Shown: positions 54,198-61,824, counted from the first letter of the stretch. The stretch: DNA of 64,000 bases from GJ-E10 sp035625725 (GCA_035625725.1 DASPPB010000071.1:1-64000); one strand, 5' to 3'. A program made the numbers and translations. The notes: generated by a model not told the origin, from the sequence alone.

Positions 54198-56102
54198 ATG
54201 GCTCAGGCTGTGCCCAGTGAATTTGACGCCAAGGCGCTTGTCGAGCGTCTGCCGCACCGGCCGGGCGTCTACCGGATGCTCGATGCCGAGGGCGTAGTCC
54301 TCTACGTCGGCAAGGCAGTGGACCTGCGCAAACGTGTCGGATCGTATTTCGGGCGCGCGCTTGGCCCGCGTACCGCCCTGATGGTCTCGAAAATCGCATC
54401 GATCGAGACCACGGTCACCGATTCGGAAGCCGACGCGCTGCTGCTAGAAAACAACCTGATCAAGTCGCTCGCGCCGCGCTTTAATGTGCTGTTTCGAGAC
54501 GACAAGTCCTACCCCTATTTGAAATTCAGCGAGCACGAGTTCCCGCGCATGAGTCTGTTCCGCGGCCTGCCAGACCGGCGGGCGCGTTTTTTCGGGCCAT
54601 TCCCGAGTGCCTGGGCGGTGCGCGACAGCATGCAGATTTTGCAAAAGGTGTTTCAGTTGCGCACGTGCGAAGACAGCGTCTTTCGGCACCGCTCGCGTCC
54701 GTGCCTGCTGCATCAGATCCGACTGTGCACGGCGCCGTGTGTCGGACTGATCGATCCGACTGCCTATGGTCGCAGCGTGGAAGGAGCCTTGCACTTCTTG
54801 CGGGGTGGGGCCAGCGAAATCACGCGCGAGATCGAGTCGAGGATGCTGGCCGCATCGGCGGCACTGGATTTCGAGCAGGCGGCGGTTTTGCGCGATCAAC
54901 TGACCTCGCTTACGCGCGTGCTCCACCAGCAGTCGGTTGATCTGGCGGGTTCCGGCGCCGATGTCGACATCGTTGCGGCCGTGATGGAGCATGGCCAGGC
55001 CTGCGTCAACCTGGCGATGGTCCGCGGCGGCCGCCACCTGGGGGACAAGGCATACTTTCCCATGCATACGAGCGGCGCAGGCGAGGCGCAAGAGGAACTC
55101 TCGACGATCGTTGAGGCGTTCTTGTCGCAGCATTATTGCGAGCATGCGTGCCCGCCGCTGGTGCTGGTCAATGTTCGGGTCGACCAGGACGAGCTGCGTG
55201 CCTACCTCGGTCCCAAGTGTGCGGGTACCCGAATACTGGGGTCAGACGCAGCTCCCGCGAAGGTGCAACAGCGCCGCTGGCTCGAGATGGCGCTCGTCAA
55301 CGCCCGCATCGCCCTGAGCCGCCACCATGCCGAGCAGGGTTCGCAGCAGGCGCGCACACGCGCCTTGGTCGAAGCGCTGGGGCTGGAGGTCGAAGACCCG
55401 AGCGAGCTGCGCATCGAATGCTTCGACGTCAGCCACACGGCAGGGGAGGCCACCCAGGCGGCTTGCGTCGTTTACGCGGACCACGCGATGCGCAACGCGC
55501 AATACCGGCGCTTTAACATCGATGGTCTCGTTCCGGGCGATGACTACGGCGCTATGCGTCAGGTGCTGACCCGCCGCTACGGCCCGGTTGCGCGCGGCGA
55601 AGCCCCGGCGCCCGGCTTGGTGCTCATCGATGGCGGAGCGGGTCAGGTCGAGGTAGCGCGACAGGTCTTCGCCGAGTACGGTCTTGATCCGAGTTTGCTT
55701 GTTGGCGTGGCCAAAGGCGAAGGACGCAAGGTCGGCACGGAGCAACTCGTCTTTGCCGACGGGCGGGCGCCTTTGCGGCTGCCGCCGGACTCCATGGCCT
55801 TGATGCTGATTGCCCAAATTCGCGACGAGGCGCATCGCTTTGCGATTACGGGGATGCGTACGCGCCGGGCGCGCACGCGTAATGCCTCGCAGCTCGACGA
55901 AATGGAGTCGATCGGGCCCAAGCGCCGCCAGCGGTTGCTCACGCGCTTCGGTGGCATGCGTGGCTTGCTGGGAGCCTCCATCGAGGACATCGCCCAGGTG
56001 CAGGGCATATCCCGACGTCTGGCTCAGCAGATCCACTCCCGCCTCCATGGCACGGAAGGATCGGGCGGCCCGGCCGCGGTTCCCGGCAAGACCATCGAGT
56101 AG
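54198..56102 (+). CDS. uvrC: excinuclease ABC subunit C
   Basis: A 634-residue nuclease of nucleotide excision repair. The GIY-YIG domain is at the N-terminus (GVYRMLDAEGVVLYVGKA), the cysteine segment CLLHQIRLCTAPCVG follows, then the UVR motif (about 210-245), the RNase H-like endonuclease domain (IECFDVSHTAG, LVLIDGGAGQVEVA) and a C-terminal helix-hairpin-helix region. The ATG at 54198 begins shortly before the GIY domain. Confidence 0.96.
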   Translation: MAQAVPSEFDAKALVERLPHRPGVYRMLDAEGVVLYVGKAVDLRKRVGSYFGRALGPRTALMVSKIASIETTVTDSEADALLLENNLIKSLAPRFNVLFRDDKSYPYLKFSEHEFPRMSLFRGLPDRRARFFGPFPSAWAVRDSMQILQKVFQLRTCEDSVFRHRSRPCLLHQIRLCTAPCVGLIDPTAYGRSVEGALHFLRGGASEITREIESRMLAASAALDFEQAAVLRDQLTSLTRVLHQQSVDLAGSGADVDIVAAVMEHGQACVNLAMVRGGRHLGDKAYFPMHTSGAGEAQEELSTIVEAFLSQHYCEHACPPLVLVNVRVDQDELRAYLGPKCAGTRILGSDAAPAKVQQRRWLEMALVNARIALSRHHAEQGSQQARTRALVEALGLEVEDPSELRIECFDVSHTAGEATQAACVVYADHAMRNAQYRRFNIDGLVPGDDYGAMRQVLTRRYGPVARGEAPAPGLVLIDGGAGQVEVARQVFAEYGLDPSLLVGVAKGEGRKVGTEQLVFADGRAPLRLPPDSMALMLIAQIRDEAHRFAITGMRTRRARTRNASQLDEMESIGPKRRQRLLTRFGGMRGLLGASIEDIAQVQGISRRLAQQIHSRLHGTEGSGGPAAVPGKTIE

Positions 56103-56129
56103 AGCACGCTTGAGCTATTGCGCGAGGCA

Positions 56130-57215
56130 ATGCACTCGACTCCCCCTACTGCATCCGTCGACGAGCTCGGGAGCTACGACGCACTGATTGATGTGCGCTC
56201 GCCGGCCGAATTCGCGCTCGACCACATCCCCGGGGCCCAGAACTATCCCGTCCTCGACAACGAGGAGCGCGCGCGCGTGGGCACGATCTACCAGCAGGTG
56301 TCCCCATTTGCTGCGCGCCGGCTGGGAGCCGCCCTCGTAGCCCGCAACATCGCACAGCACCTCGAGCGCGGTTTTGAGCACCATCCCAAGCAATGGAGAC
56401 CGCTCGTCTACTGCTGGCGCGGCGGGCAGCGCAGTGCCGCCATGGTACTGGTACTCAACCAGGTTGGCTGGTCGGCGCGCCAATTGCGCGGCGGATACAA
56501 GGGTTTTCGCCGCAGGGTGATCGCGGACCTGGCCCAATTGCCGCCGCAGTATCGCTTCATTGTGCTCCACGGTCCTACCGGTAGCGGTAAGACCGCTCTG
56601 CTTGAAGCCCTGACCACAAACGGCGGACAGGTGCTCAACCTCGAGCACTTGGCACGGCACCGAGGTTCGGTCCTGGGAGGGGTGGAGCCCGGTCGCGCCG
56701 CGGACGACCTACAACCCGGCCAGAAGGCGTTTGAGACGCAAATCTGGCAAGCTCTGCGGCAATTTGATCCCCAACGCGTCGTCTTTGTCGAGTCGGAGAG
56801 TCGGCGCATCGGGCGGCTCAGCGTTCCTTCCGCGCTTTTCGAAGCACTGATTGGCTCAACTTGTGTGCGCCTGAATGCCCCGCTCGAGGCACGCATAGCC
56901 CATCTTCTCGAGCGCTACGAACCGACCTGCCGAAATCCGCTCTGGCTTCGCGAGCGCCTTGAATTCTTCGTTCCCCAACATGGACGAAAGCGTGTCGAAC
57001 AGTGGCGACAGCTTCTTGACGCGGGTCAGTGGGAGGAACTGGCGCGCGAGATCGTCTGCACCCACTATGATCCAGCCTATCGCCGTGGTGGAGACAACCT
57101 GTACCGGGGGGCGAGCAATGCGCAAGTGCTGGAGTTTGCTAACTTGCGCGCAGATGCGATGATGCAGGCAGCAAGGGCGTTGTTGAACACTTCTGAGATG
57201 CAGCATGCAAAGTAA
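56130..57215 (+). CDS. mnmH: tRNA 2-selenouridine synthase (MnmH/SelU)
   Basis: A 361-residue enzyme that replaces sulfur by selenium in 2-thiouridine of tRNA wobble positions. An N-terminal rhodanese domain has IDVRSPAEFALDHIPGAQN and the catalytic Cys95 in VYCWRGGQRS. A P-loop domain follows with GPTGSGKTALLEAL. The ATG at 56130 is used; an in-frame TTG at 56118 is possible. It is inserted between uvrC and pgsA, which are more often neighbours. Its partner selD is not in the window. Confidence 0.93.
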   Translation: MHSTPPTASVDELGSYDALIDVRSPAEFALDHIPGAQNYPVLDNEERARVGTIYQQVSPFAARRLGAALVARNIAQHLERGFEHHPKQWRPLVYCWRGGQRSAAMVLVLNQVGWSARQLRGGYKGFRRRVIADLAQLPPQYRFIVLHGPTGSGKTALLEALTTNGGQVLNLEHLARHRGSVLGGVEPGRAADDLQPGQKAFETQIWQALRQFDPQRVVFVESESRRIGRLSVPSALFEALIGSTCVRLNAPLEARIAHLLERYEPTCRNPLWLRERLEFFVPQHGRKRVEQWRQLLDAGQWEELAREIVCTHYDPAYRRGGDNLYRGASNAQVLEFANLRADAMMQAARALLNTSEMQHAK

Positions 57216-57822
57216 TTTTTTCCACCTTCCAATGCTGCTGACCTGGGCCCGAATTGTGATGGTCCCGTTTCTGGTAGCTGTTTATTATTTTCCGGACACG
57301 TGGATCGCACCGGAGCTGAAAGACCTGGCGGCCTGCGCGCTGTTTACCGTAGCTGCTGTGACCGACGCCTTCGACGGATACTTTGCGCGCAAATACGGGC
57401 TGACGAGTCGGCTCGGAGCGTTCCTGGATCCGGTTGCCGACAAGCTAATGGTTTGCGCGGCACTCATCGTTTTACTGGAGCTCGGTCGGGTCAACGCGCT
57501 GGTTGCGCTCGTGATCATCGGGCGCGAAATCGCCGTCTCGGCTCTGCGCGAATGGATGGCCCAAATCGGCGCTTCGCAGAACGTTGCCGTGAACTCCGTA
57601 GGCAAGTTCAAAACTATCGTCCAGATGGTCGCCATCCCGGTCCTGCTGTACCACGAGCCACTATTTGGAGTCGTGCCCGTCCACGCGATCGGCACCGTTC
57701 TGATTTACGTGGCAGCGCTGCTTACGATCTACTCGATGCTGCTTTACCTGCGATTGGCCTGGCCCCATTTGGCGCTTGCGCGCAGCCCGGTGCAAGAGAC
57801 AAAGGAGAATCGGCCGCTTTGA
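57205..57822 (+). CDS. pgsA: CDP-diacylglycerol-glycerol-3-phosphate 3-phosphatidyltransferase
   Basis: A 205-residue inner-membrane enzyme committing CDP-diacylglycerol to phosphatidylglycerol. The CDP-alcohol phosphotransferase motif DG-x2-AR-x8-G-x3-D-x3-D begins at DAFDGYFARK and ends in LDPVADK. About five hydrophobic helices are present. The ATG overlaps mnmH by 11 bases. The last codons contain the -35 box of the downstream tRNA promoter. Confidence 0.94.
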   Translation: MQSNFFHLPMLLTWARIVMVPFLVAVYYFPDTWIAPELKDLAACALFTVAAVTDAFDGYFARKYGLTSRLGAFLDPVADKLMVCAALIVLLELGRVNALVALVIIGREIAVSALREWMAQIGASQNVAVNSVGKFKTIVQMVAIPVLLYHEPLFGVVPVHAIGTVLIYVAALLTIYSMLLYLRLAWPHLALARSPVQETKENRPL

Positions 57823-57846
57823 CACCGACTAGAGCGCGGCTATAAT
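57819..57846 (+). promoter_or_regulatory. sigma-70 promoter of the tRNA-Gly/tRNA-Cys genes
   Basis: TTGACA (57819-57824), a 16-base spacer and TATAAT (57841-57846), both hexamers perfect. Transcription would start near 57853, about seven bases before tRNA-Gly. The -35 box overlaps the pgsA stop codon. Confidence 0.8.
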
Positions 57847-57859
57847 CTGCGGTCCCTCT

Positions 57860-57935
57860 GCGGGAATAGCTCAGTTGGTAGAGCGCAACCTTGCCAAGGT
57901 TGAGGTCGCGAGTTCGAGACTCGTTTCCCGCTCCA
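57860..57935 (+). tRNA. tRNA-Gly (GCC)
   Basis: A 76-nt complete cloverleaf with encoded CCA. The acceptor GCGGGAA pairs with TTCCCGC, the D-arm contains AGCTCAGTTGGTAGAGC, the anticodon stem CAACC/GGTTG encloses TTGCCAA with anticodon GCC, and the T-loop is TTCGAGA. It is driven by the strong promoter just upstream. Confidence 0.96.
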
Positions 57936-58027
57936 GATTTCCCTTTCAGAAGCCTCTCGACCGGGCTTCGTTGGATTGCGAAGCCGCCGTTCGCGCGGGG
58001 CTCGCCGGCGCATCCGTGCCTTTGCAC

Positions 58028-58101
58028 GGCGGGGTGGCAGAGTGGCCATGCAGCGGACTGCAAATCCGTGTACGTCGGTTCGATTCCGGCCCCCGCCTCC
58101 A
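58028..58101 (+). tRNA. tRNA-Cys (GCA)
   Basis: A 74-nt complete cloverleaf with encoded CCA. The acceptor GGCGGGG pairs with CCCCGCC, the anticodon stem GCGGA/TCCGT encloses CTGCAAA with anticodon GCA, and the T-arm is TCGGTTCGATTCCGG-like. It is probably co-transcribed with tRNA-Gly 92 bases upstream. Its 3' half is duplicated 2,951 bp downstream, marking it as the integration site of a mobile element. Confidence 0.96.
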
Positions 58102-58109
58102 AAAATCAA
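58062..58109 (+). repeat. attL-like direct repeat in the 3' half of tRNA-Cys
   Basis: These 48 bases are identical to 61013-61060. They begin inside the anticodon (the base before is the middle C of GCA, which differs in the second copy), run through the T-arm and CCA, and continue eight bases beyond the gene. Such tRNA-end repeats are the attachment cores of tyrosine integrases. Confidence 0.85.
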
Positions 58110-58445
58110 GAGCGCTTGCGGCGTCCTTTCAACGCGCCAAATTGGACACCTTCGACGGATTCGTAATTCGTTGAGGGCAACCTTACCGTGGGCCTCCGCC
58201 TTTGTTGTAGTAGCTGCGCCGTCGATTCTCGCGGACGACGATCATCGGGGCAGCGTGGATTGGACCTCTGGGATTTTCCTGATCGGCCAACAGCGGGCAA
58301 GGCCGGAGCAAGAACAATCGCCGCAACAACGCACATCCTTGGCTCTTTGGAGAGGACCGCATCAACGAGCGGCCACTTAGTCCGTAAAAAACTGCGTTTC
58401 GGCACCCAACCGGTTCGCGCACTTTTTCCAAGAACTGATGTGGCG
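58110..58445. other. left end of the island, no gene recognised
   Basis: About 335 bases between the left repeat and the AraC gene. Open frames are short and unconvincing. An integrase gene would be expected next to an attachment site, but none is visible, not even in fragments I can recognise. Confidence 0.35.
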
Positions 58446-59474
58446 TCATCCTGCCTTCGAAAGGCAATCGATAGCGGGCTTGTTCTTACGCCAGTCCGCC
58501 GGTGACGATCCGAAGTAGCGCTTAAATGCCCTGCTGAAGGCAGCCTCCGACTCGTAACCGCTCCTATCCGCGATTGTCTTTATCGGTACGACCTCCGATT
58601 TGAGCTGTTGCGCGGCCAGTTGCATTCGCCAACGGGCAAGGTATTGCATGGGTGGTTGGTCGAAATAGTGTTTGAATCGGTCGGCAAGCACAGTTCTGGA
58701 CGTTGCCCCCAACCGCGCTAACTCATCGACGCTCCAGTCGCGCAGAGGCTGCGCATGCATGAGCTTCAGCGCTTTTCCCGCGATCGGGTCGTTCACAGCC
58801 GCGAACCAGCCCACTGCTTCGTGGGTCAAGCCTTGCATGTGTTTGCGCAAGATCTCAACGAACATCACTTCCGTCAGCCTAGGAAGCATGCTTCGCGATC
58901 CGGGCATTGGATGCCCCACCTCCGACGCGGTATGTCGTATCGTTTTTGATAGCCACTCATCGCCTGCACTACCATCCGGGCGAACGTGCATCAGAGACGG
59001 CAGATAGCGAAGCAACGGGTGAAACAGCAGCTCGTCGCACTGTACGAAGCCGCAAATGATGGTAGTAACGGCTCCAGAACCTCCATGTTGCACAAACGGG
59101 ATCCCAGTCCACGGAGCTTGGGGGAGGATTTCTCCGAACTGCACCGGCGAAGCAGCCTCGTGCCCACCCAAGCGGTGTTTCTCGCCATAAGGAAGCAGAA
59201 TCGCGTCGCCTTCCTCAAGCCAAGCGGCTTGCCCATCCGGCATTTCCACGCGGCAACCACCCGCAGCGATGATGTGAAAGGGAACAATGTGCTCCGTTCG
59301 AAACGGCAGCACTTGCGCGAGCCGCTGGCTGCCCTGCGTTTCGACCAACCAGGGCTCGCGGAATTCGGCCCGAAACAGCACCGTGCCCGTCAGGTGCATC
59401 GTGGCAAGAAGATCGGAGAGCAGGTCGGACGAGGCCTGCGGTGTTTCGGGCAAGACGGCCGGTGTCTTGAGCAT
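58446..59474 (-). CDS. AraC-family transcriptional regulator with cupin-like sensor
   Basis: A 342-residue regulator. The N-terminal AraC-binding cupin-like domain (about 20-190) includes FREPWLVET, FHIIAAGGCRVEM and EEGDAILLPYGEKHRLGG. The C-terminal double helix-turn-helix (about 235-335) shows RDWSVDELARLGATSRTVLADRFKH-like and IADRSGYESEAAFSRAFKRYFG-like segments. Family members with this cupin often control adjacent oxidoreductase or stress genes. The ATG at 59474 is preferred to the TTG at 59483. It is divergent from the DsrE-like gene over 62 bases that contain an inverted repeat. Confidence 0.87.
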   Translation of the reverse strand: MLKTPAVLPETPQASSDLLSDLLATMHLTGTVLFRAEFREPWLVETQGSQRLAQVLPFRTEHIVPFHIIAAGGCRVEMPDGQAAWLEEGDAILLPYGEKHRLGGHEAASPVQFGEILPQAPWTGIPFVQHGGSGAVTTIICGFVQCDELLFHPLLRYLPSLMHVRPDGSAGDEWLSKTIRHTASEVGHPMPGSRSMLPRLTEVMFVEILRKHMQGLTHEAVGWFAAVNDPIAGKALKLMHAQPLRDWSVDELARLGATSRTVLADRFKHYFDQPPMQYLARWRMQLAAQQLKSEVVPIKTIADRSGYESEAAFSRAFKRYFGSSPADWRKNKPAIDCLSKAG

Positions 59475-59494
59475 GGAACCCAACGCGGAAGCTA

Positions 59495-59519
59495 GGTAAA
59501 TTCATCATAACGATTTACC
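59495..59519. promoter_or_regulatory. putative operator between araC-type and dsrE-type genes
   Basis: A perfect inverted repeat GGTAAAT-N11-ATTTACC lies midway in the divergent intergenic region. The left arm extends to GGTAAATTC, which occurs twice more at the other end of the island (60943 and 60966). The AraC-family protein encoded alongside is the likely binder, though these proteins more often bind direct repeats. Confidence 0.5.
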
Positions 59520-59536
59520 GCGATGGAGGACAGACA

Positions 59537-59905
59537 ATGGAACCGAATACTAGGGATCTTGTCGTGGTGATTAGCCATGGTATCGACCACGAGCTGTCGT
59601 CGGTCGGTTTGACGATCGCTTTGGGAGGAATTACCGCGGGGCTAAGAGTTTCCATCTTTCTGACGAGTTCCGGCGTTGACATCGCGCGGCGCGGCGCGGC
59701 CGAAATGACGCATGTCAGGCCGCTCGAGCCGATGGCCGACATGCTGCGCGACTTTCTGCAAAGAGGCGGAACCCTTTGGGCATGCACGCCTTGCGTAAAG
59801 AGTCGGGGCTACACGCAGGAGAACCTACTTTCCGGCGTCGTAATCACAGGTGCAAGTGCCATGCATGAGCTGCTCAAACGTGGCGCGGCCGCTCTGAGCT
59901 TCTAG
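59537..59905 (+). CDS. DsrE/DsrF-like family protein
   Basis: A 122-residue protein of the DsrE-like fold, known from sulfur-relay and peroxide/thiol-handling proteins. VVVISHGIDHELSSVGLTIA and FLTSSGVDIARRG are typical opening strands, and the pair Cys83/Cys86 (WACTPCVKSRG) fits the cysteine expected near the active site of this fold. Specific activity is unknown. The ATG is preceded by GGAGGA. It is divergent from the AraC gene and followed closely by a broken SRPBCC gene, which suggests a former small operon. Confidence 0.75.
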   Translation: MEPNTRDLVVVISHGIDHELSSVGLTIALGGITAGLRVSIFLTSSGVDIARRGAAEMTHVRPLEPMADMLRDFLQRGGTLWACTPCVKSRGYTQENLLSGVVITGASAMHELLKRGAAALSF

Positions 59906-59925
59906 CACGATGACAGGAGGATGCG

Positions 59926-59958
59926 ATGATTCTCTACATATTTCTGGAGAGAGTATGA
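59926..59958 (+). CDS. ten-residue leader reading frame
   Basis: A perfect AGGAGG (59915-59920) stands five bases before an ATG that opens a ten-codon frame (MILYIFLERV). Its TGA overlaps the ATG of the following SRPBCC gene (ATGA). Such an arrangement can couple translation. It may also be the degraded start of a former longer gene. Confidence 0.3.
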   Translation: MILYIFLERV

Positions 59959-60346
59959 CTTCCATCCGAAAGGAGCTCGGGGTCCAAGCGCCGACCGACG
60001 CGGTATGGACGGCGTTTCGGGACCTTGGCGCGGTGCACACGCGCCTTGCGCGCGGGTTCGTGACCGACTGCCGCATGGACGGTGCAGATTGAATCGCTAC
60101 GTTCGTGTACGGCTAAGTCGTGCGGTTATCGTCGACGTGGACGACCGCGCGCGACGGCTCGTGTCTTCGGCGAGGAGCGAGCGGCTGCAGCATCACCGCG
60201 CGTCGTTCGAAACGTCGGACGCGGGTGACGGGCGCACGCGCATCATGTGGGTCGTCGAGGTGCTCCCCGAGTCGGCAGCGAATGTCGTCGGCGCGTTGAT
60301 GGATGAAGGCTGCGCAGCGTTGAAGGGGACCCTCGAGGCCGCCTGA
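59955..60346 (+). pseudogene. SRPBCC-family protein, disrupted
   Basis: The first frame reads ELGVQAPTDAVWTAFRDLGA and RLARGFVTDCRMDGAD, typical of polyketide-cyclase-like SRPBCC proteins, then stops at TGA (60090-60092). Read through, the same frame continues IATFVYG, meets TAA (60114-60116), and the family pattern resumes in another frame from about 60125 (VIVDVDDRARRLVSSA, RIMWVVEVLPESAANVVGAL). Two stops and one frameshift leave no functional product. An intact version would be about 130 residues. The family assignment rests on the order of recognisable segments in both frames. Confidence 0.65.
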
Positions 60347-60605
60347 CAGTGGAGATTCGTGGCATGCCGTCGAGAAAACTCCTCCGGAGCGGCAATTTCG
60401 CGGTGCGGAACGTCGCGGGCGACGCCAGGCCGAGCGATCGTCCGTGCACGGAGGTGCGCCGCAGCGGATCTCCCTGATTCACGCGGCGCAAGTCCGGCCC
60501 GGGCGCGACGGGGGATTTGCGCGGCGACCAGGCGCTTTTGCAGGTCATCGTGGAAAGGCGCCCGACTCGCTGACAGAGGAAATGCCCTAGCGGTACCGGC
60601 GTTCC

Positions 60606-60854
60606 TTGATCGAAAAGGACGCGCACTCAGGCCTGAGCCAAGGCGCTACGTGCCGCATGTTCCAGGACGGCATGGATCTGGTCCAGCGTTACGCCCGGGA
60701 ACCACTCTACGAATTGGGAGACCTGTGTGCCGTCCTCGAGATTTTCGAACAAGGCCGCGATTGGTACTCGAGTGCCGCGAAACACCCACGCGCCGCTCAC
60801 GCGCTCACGGTCGCGTTCAACTACAGGGCAGGTGGACCAGTCGATCTTGACTAA
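60606..60854 (+). pseudogene. C-terminal part of an unidentified protein
   Basis: An 82-residue frame with good protein-like composition (GLSQGATCRMFQDGMDLVQR, LYELGDLCAVLEIFEQGRDW, HALTVAFNYRAGGPVD). I do not recognise the family. The frame opens with TTG and no ribosome-binding site. Upstream it remains sensible (LTEEMP, then RYRRS) across a TAG at 60588-60590, so it is probably the tail of a gene broken by a stop. Other lesions may lie further upstream. Confidence 0.4.
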
Positions 60855-60938
60855 AGATTAGCACTCGTCGAGATTCAAGACGCCGCTTCTACGGATGAGG
60901 CTGCCATTCTTGGCGGTGCGTCCAACCGGTCCTGTCAA

Positions 60939-60974
60939 GGGTGGTAAATTCAAAAAACCCTGGGTGGTAAATTC
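60939..60974. repeat. two 13-bp direct repeats near the right end of the island
   Basis: GGGTGGTAAATTC occurs at 60939-60951 and again at 60962-60974, a 23-bp period or about two helical turns. The core GGTAAATTC is shared with the araC/dsrE intergenic region. They could be binding sites of the AraC regulator or arm-type sites of a lost integrase, since they lie 39 bases from the right attachment repeat. Confidence 0.55.
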
Positions 60975-61012
60975 GCTAAGCGATTGATTTTCTTGTCGTG
61001 TACTCCGACTGA

Positions 61013-61060
61013 AAATCCGTGTACGTCGGTTCGATTCCGGCCCCCGCCTCCAAAAATCAA
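61013..61060 (+). repeat. attR-like duplicate of the tRNA-Cys 3' end
   Basis: An exact 48-base copy of 58062-58109, containing the T-arm and CCA end of tRNA-Cys without the 5' half, so it cannot form a tRNA. The match breaks at the anticodon on the left and eight bases past the CCA on the right. Five bases left of the break (GACTG against GACTG) also agree across a single mismatch. Confidence 0.85.
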
Positions 61061-61390
61061 AAAAGTTAGGTCTTCTCAATATTGTGCGGAGGCGTGCGTT
61101 TCGTTGCCCGCCGACTAAGTGCTCCGGAAATTTATCGACGTTCCAGAGCACTCGCCGAAGCAGTTGCGCCACGGGGGCTCGGCAAGAGTCGCCTTAACGC
61201 TTCGATGTGTTCGCGCAGCATTATGCTGCGGACGCTGCGGTCACGAAGCAGCACTCGCGAGAGCGGAAAGGGAAGGGCGAGTGACGGTAGTTGAATGCAA
61301 TGCAGACAATTATTCGCGGCACCGACAGCGAACGTGTTTTGTCGCAACTGGTCTTATCCATGTTCGGTGTGTCCACCGTGCATGGGTAAT
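61061..61390. other. region between the right repeat and a truncated hydrolase gene
   Basis: No gene is supported. The minus-strand hydrolase frame continues into this stretch but loses all resemblance to its family below about 61390, which points to a deletion or insertion junction. Confidence 0.35.
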
Positions 61391-61766
61391 ACCACGCGGC
61401 GAGCGCATCGTCCAAGGCCGCCGTATACGGATGCTTCGGTCGGAGGCGATAAGCCGGGCCGAACACTTCCTCGTCGAAGCGGTAGCTGAGGCGCATTGTC
61501 TGCTTGTAGCACGAAGCTGGCGAGCCCGTGAAGAAGACGCCGCCGTGGAGATGGAAGATGGCGCGCGTCGACGACTTGGCTGCGCAAACGGATTCGATAG
61601 GGAGTCTGTCGCCGGAGTGATCTCCAAATACCAGGGTCGGGAACTTGCGCCGCAGCCTCGCCCGGGGATTGCTACTCAATCGCTTGAAGAGGGCGCGCAT
61701 CGCCAGAGGCGGGGTGGTAGCCCCAATCAGTGCGCTGATGACAAGGCCGCAAGCGCGTAGGGAGAG
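61391..61766 (-). pseudogene. alpha/beta-hydrolase (hormone-sensitive lipase type), truncated
   Basis: The frame shows the N-terminal half of an HSL-type esterase: IFHLHGGVFFTGSP (oxyanion-hole HGG) and YRLRPKHPYTAALDDALAAW. The nucleophile box GDSAG, the acid and the catalytic His, all expected further on, are missing: after AAWY the translation becomes random. No start codon with a ribosome-binding site is evident either. It is therefore a remnant. Confidence 0.65.
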
Positions 61767-61824
61767 CCAACGCTTCCATGGATTGTTCGCTCTCCCGCGG
61801 ATTGCACCGGTTAAATGAGTGCGC

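Larger units (their letters stand above)
58062..61060. mobile_element. small decaying genomic island at tRNA-Cys, no integrase
   Basis: The segment between the two 48-bp repeats has the outline of an integrated element, 2,951 bp per repeat-to-repeat unit. It carries an AraC regulator, a divergent DsrE-like gene, a broken SRPBCC gene and an unidentified reading frame. No recombinase, transposase or plasmid gene is inside. Either the integrase was lost by deletion or the element was mobilised in trans. The repeats are seen directly; the integration history is inferred. Confidence 0.65.

Noticed and set aside
58110..61012. An integrase gene inside the tRNA-Cys island
   Set aside because: No frame on either strand shows the catalytic Arg-His-Arg-Tyr pattern of tyrosine recombinases or any transposase motif.
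61013..61060. A second tRNA-Cys gene
   Set aside because: Only the 3' half is present. The upstream bases do not supply an acceptor 5' strand, a D-arm or the GCA anticodon.
60858..61172. Minus-strand frame containing GPESNRRTRIF
   Set aside because: This peptide is the well-known artefact of translating a tRNA 3' end in reverse. It reflects the duplicated tRNA-Cys fragment, not a gene.
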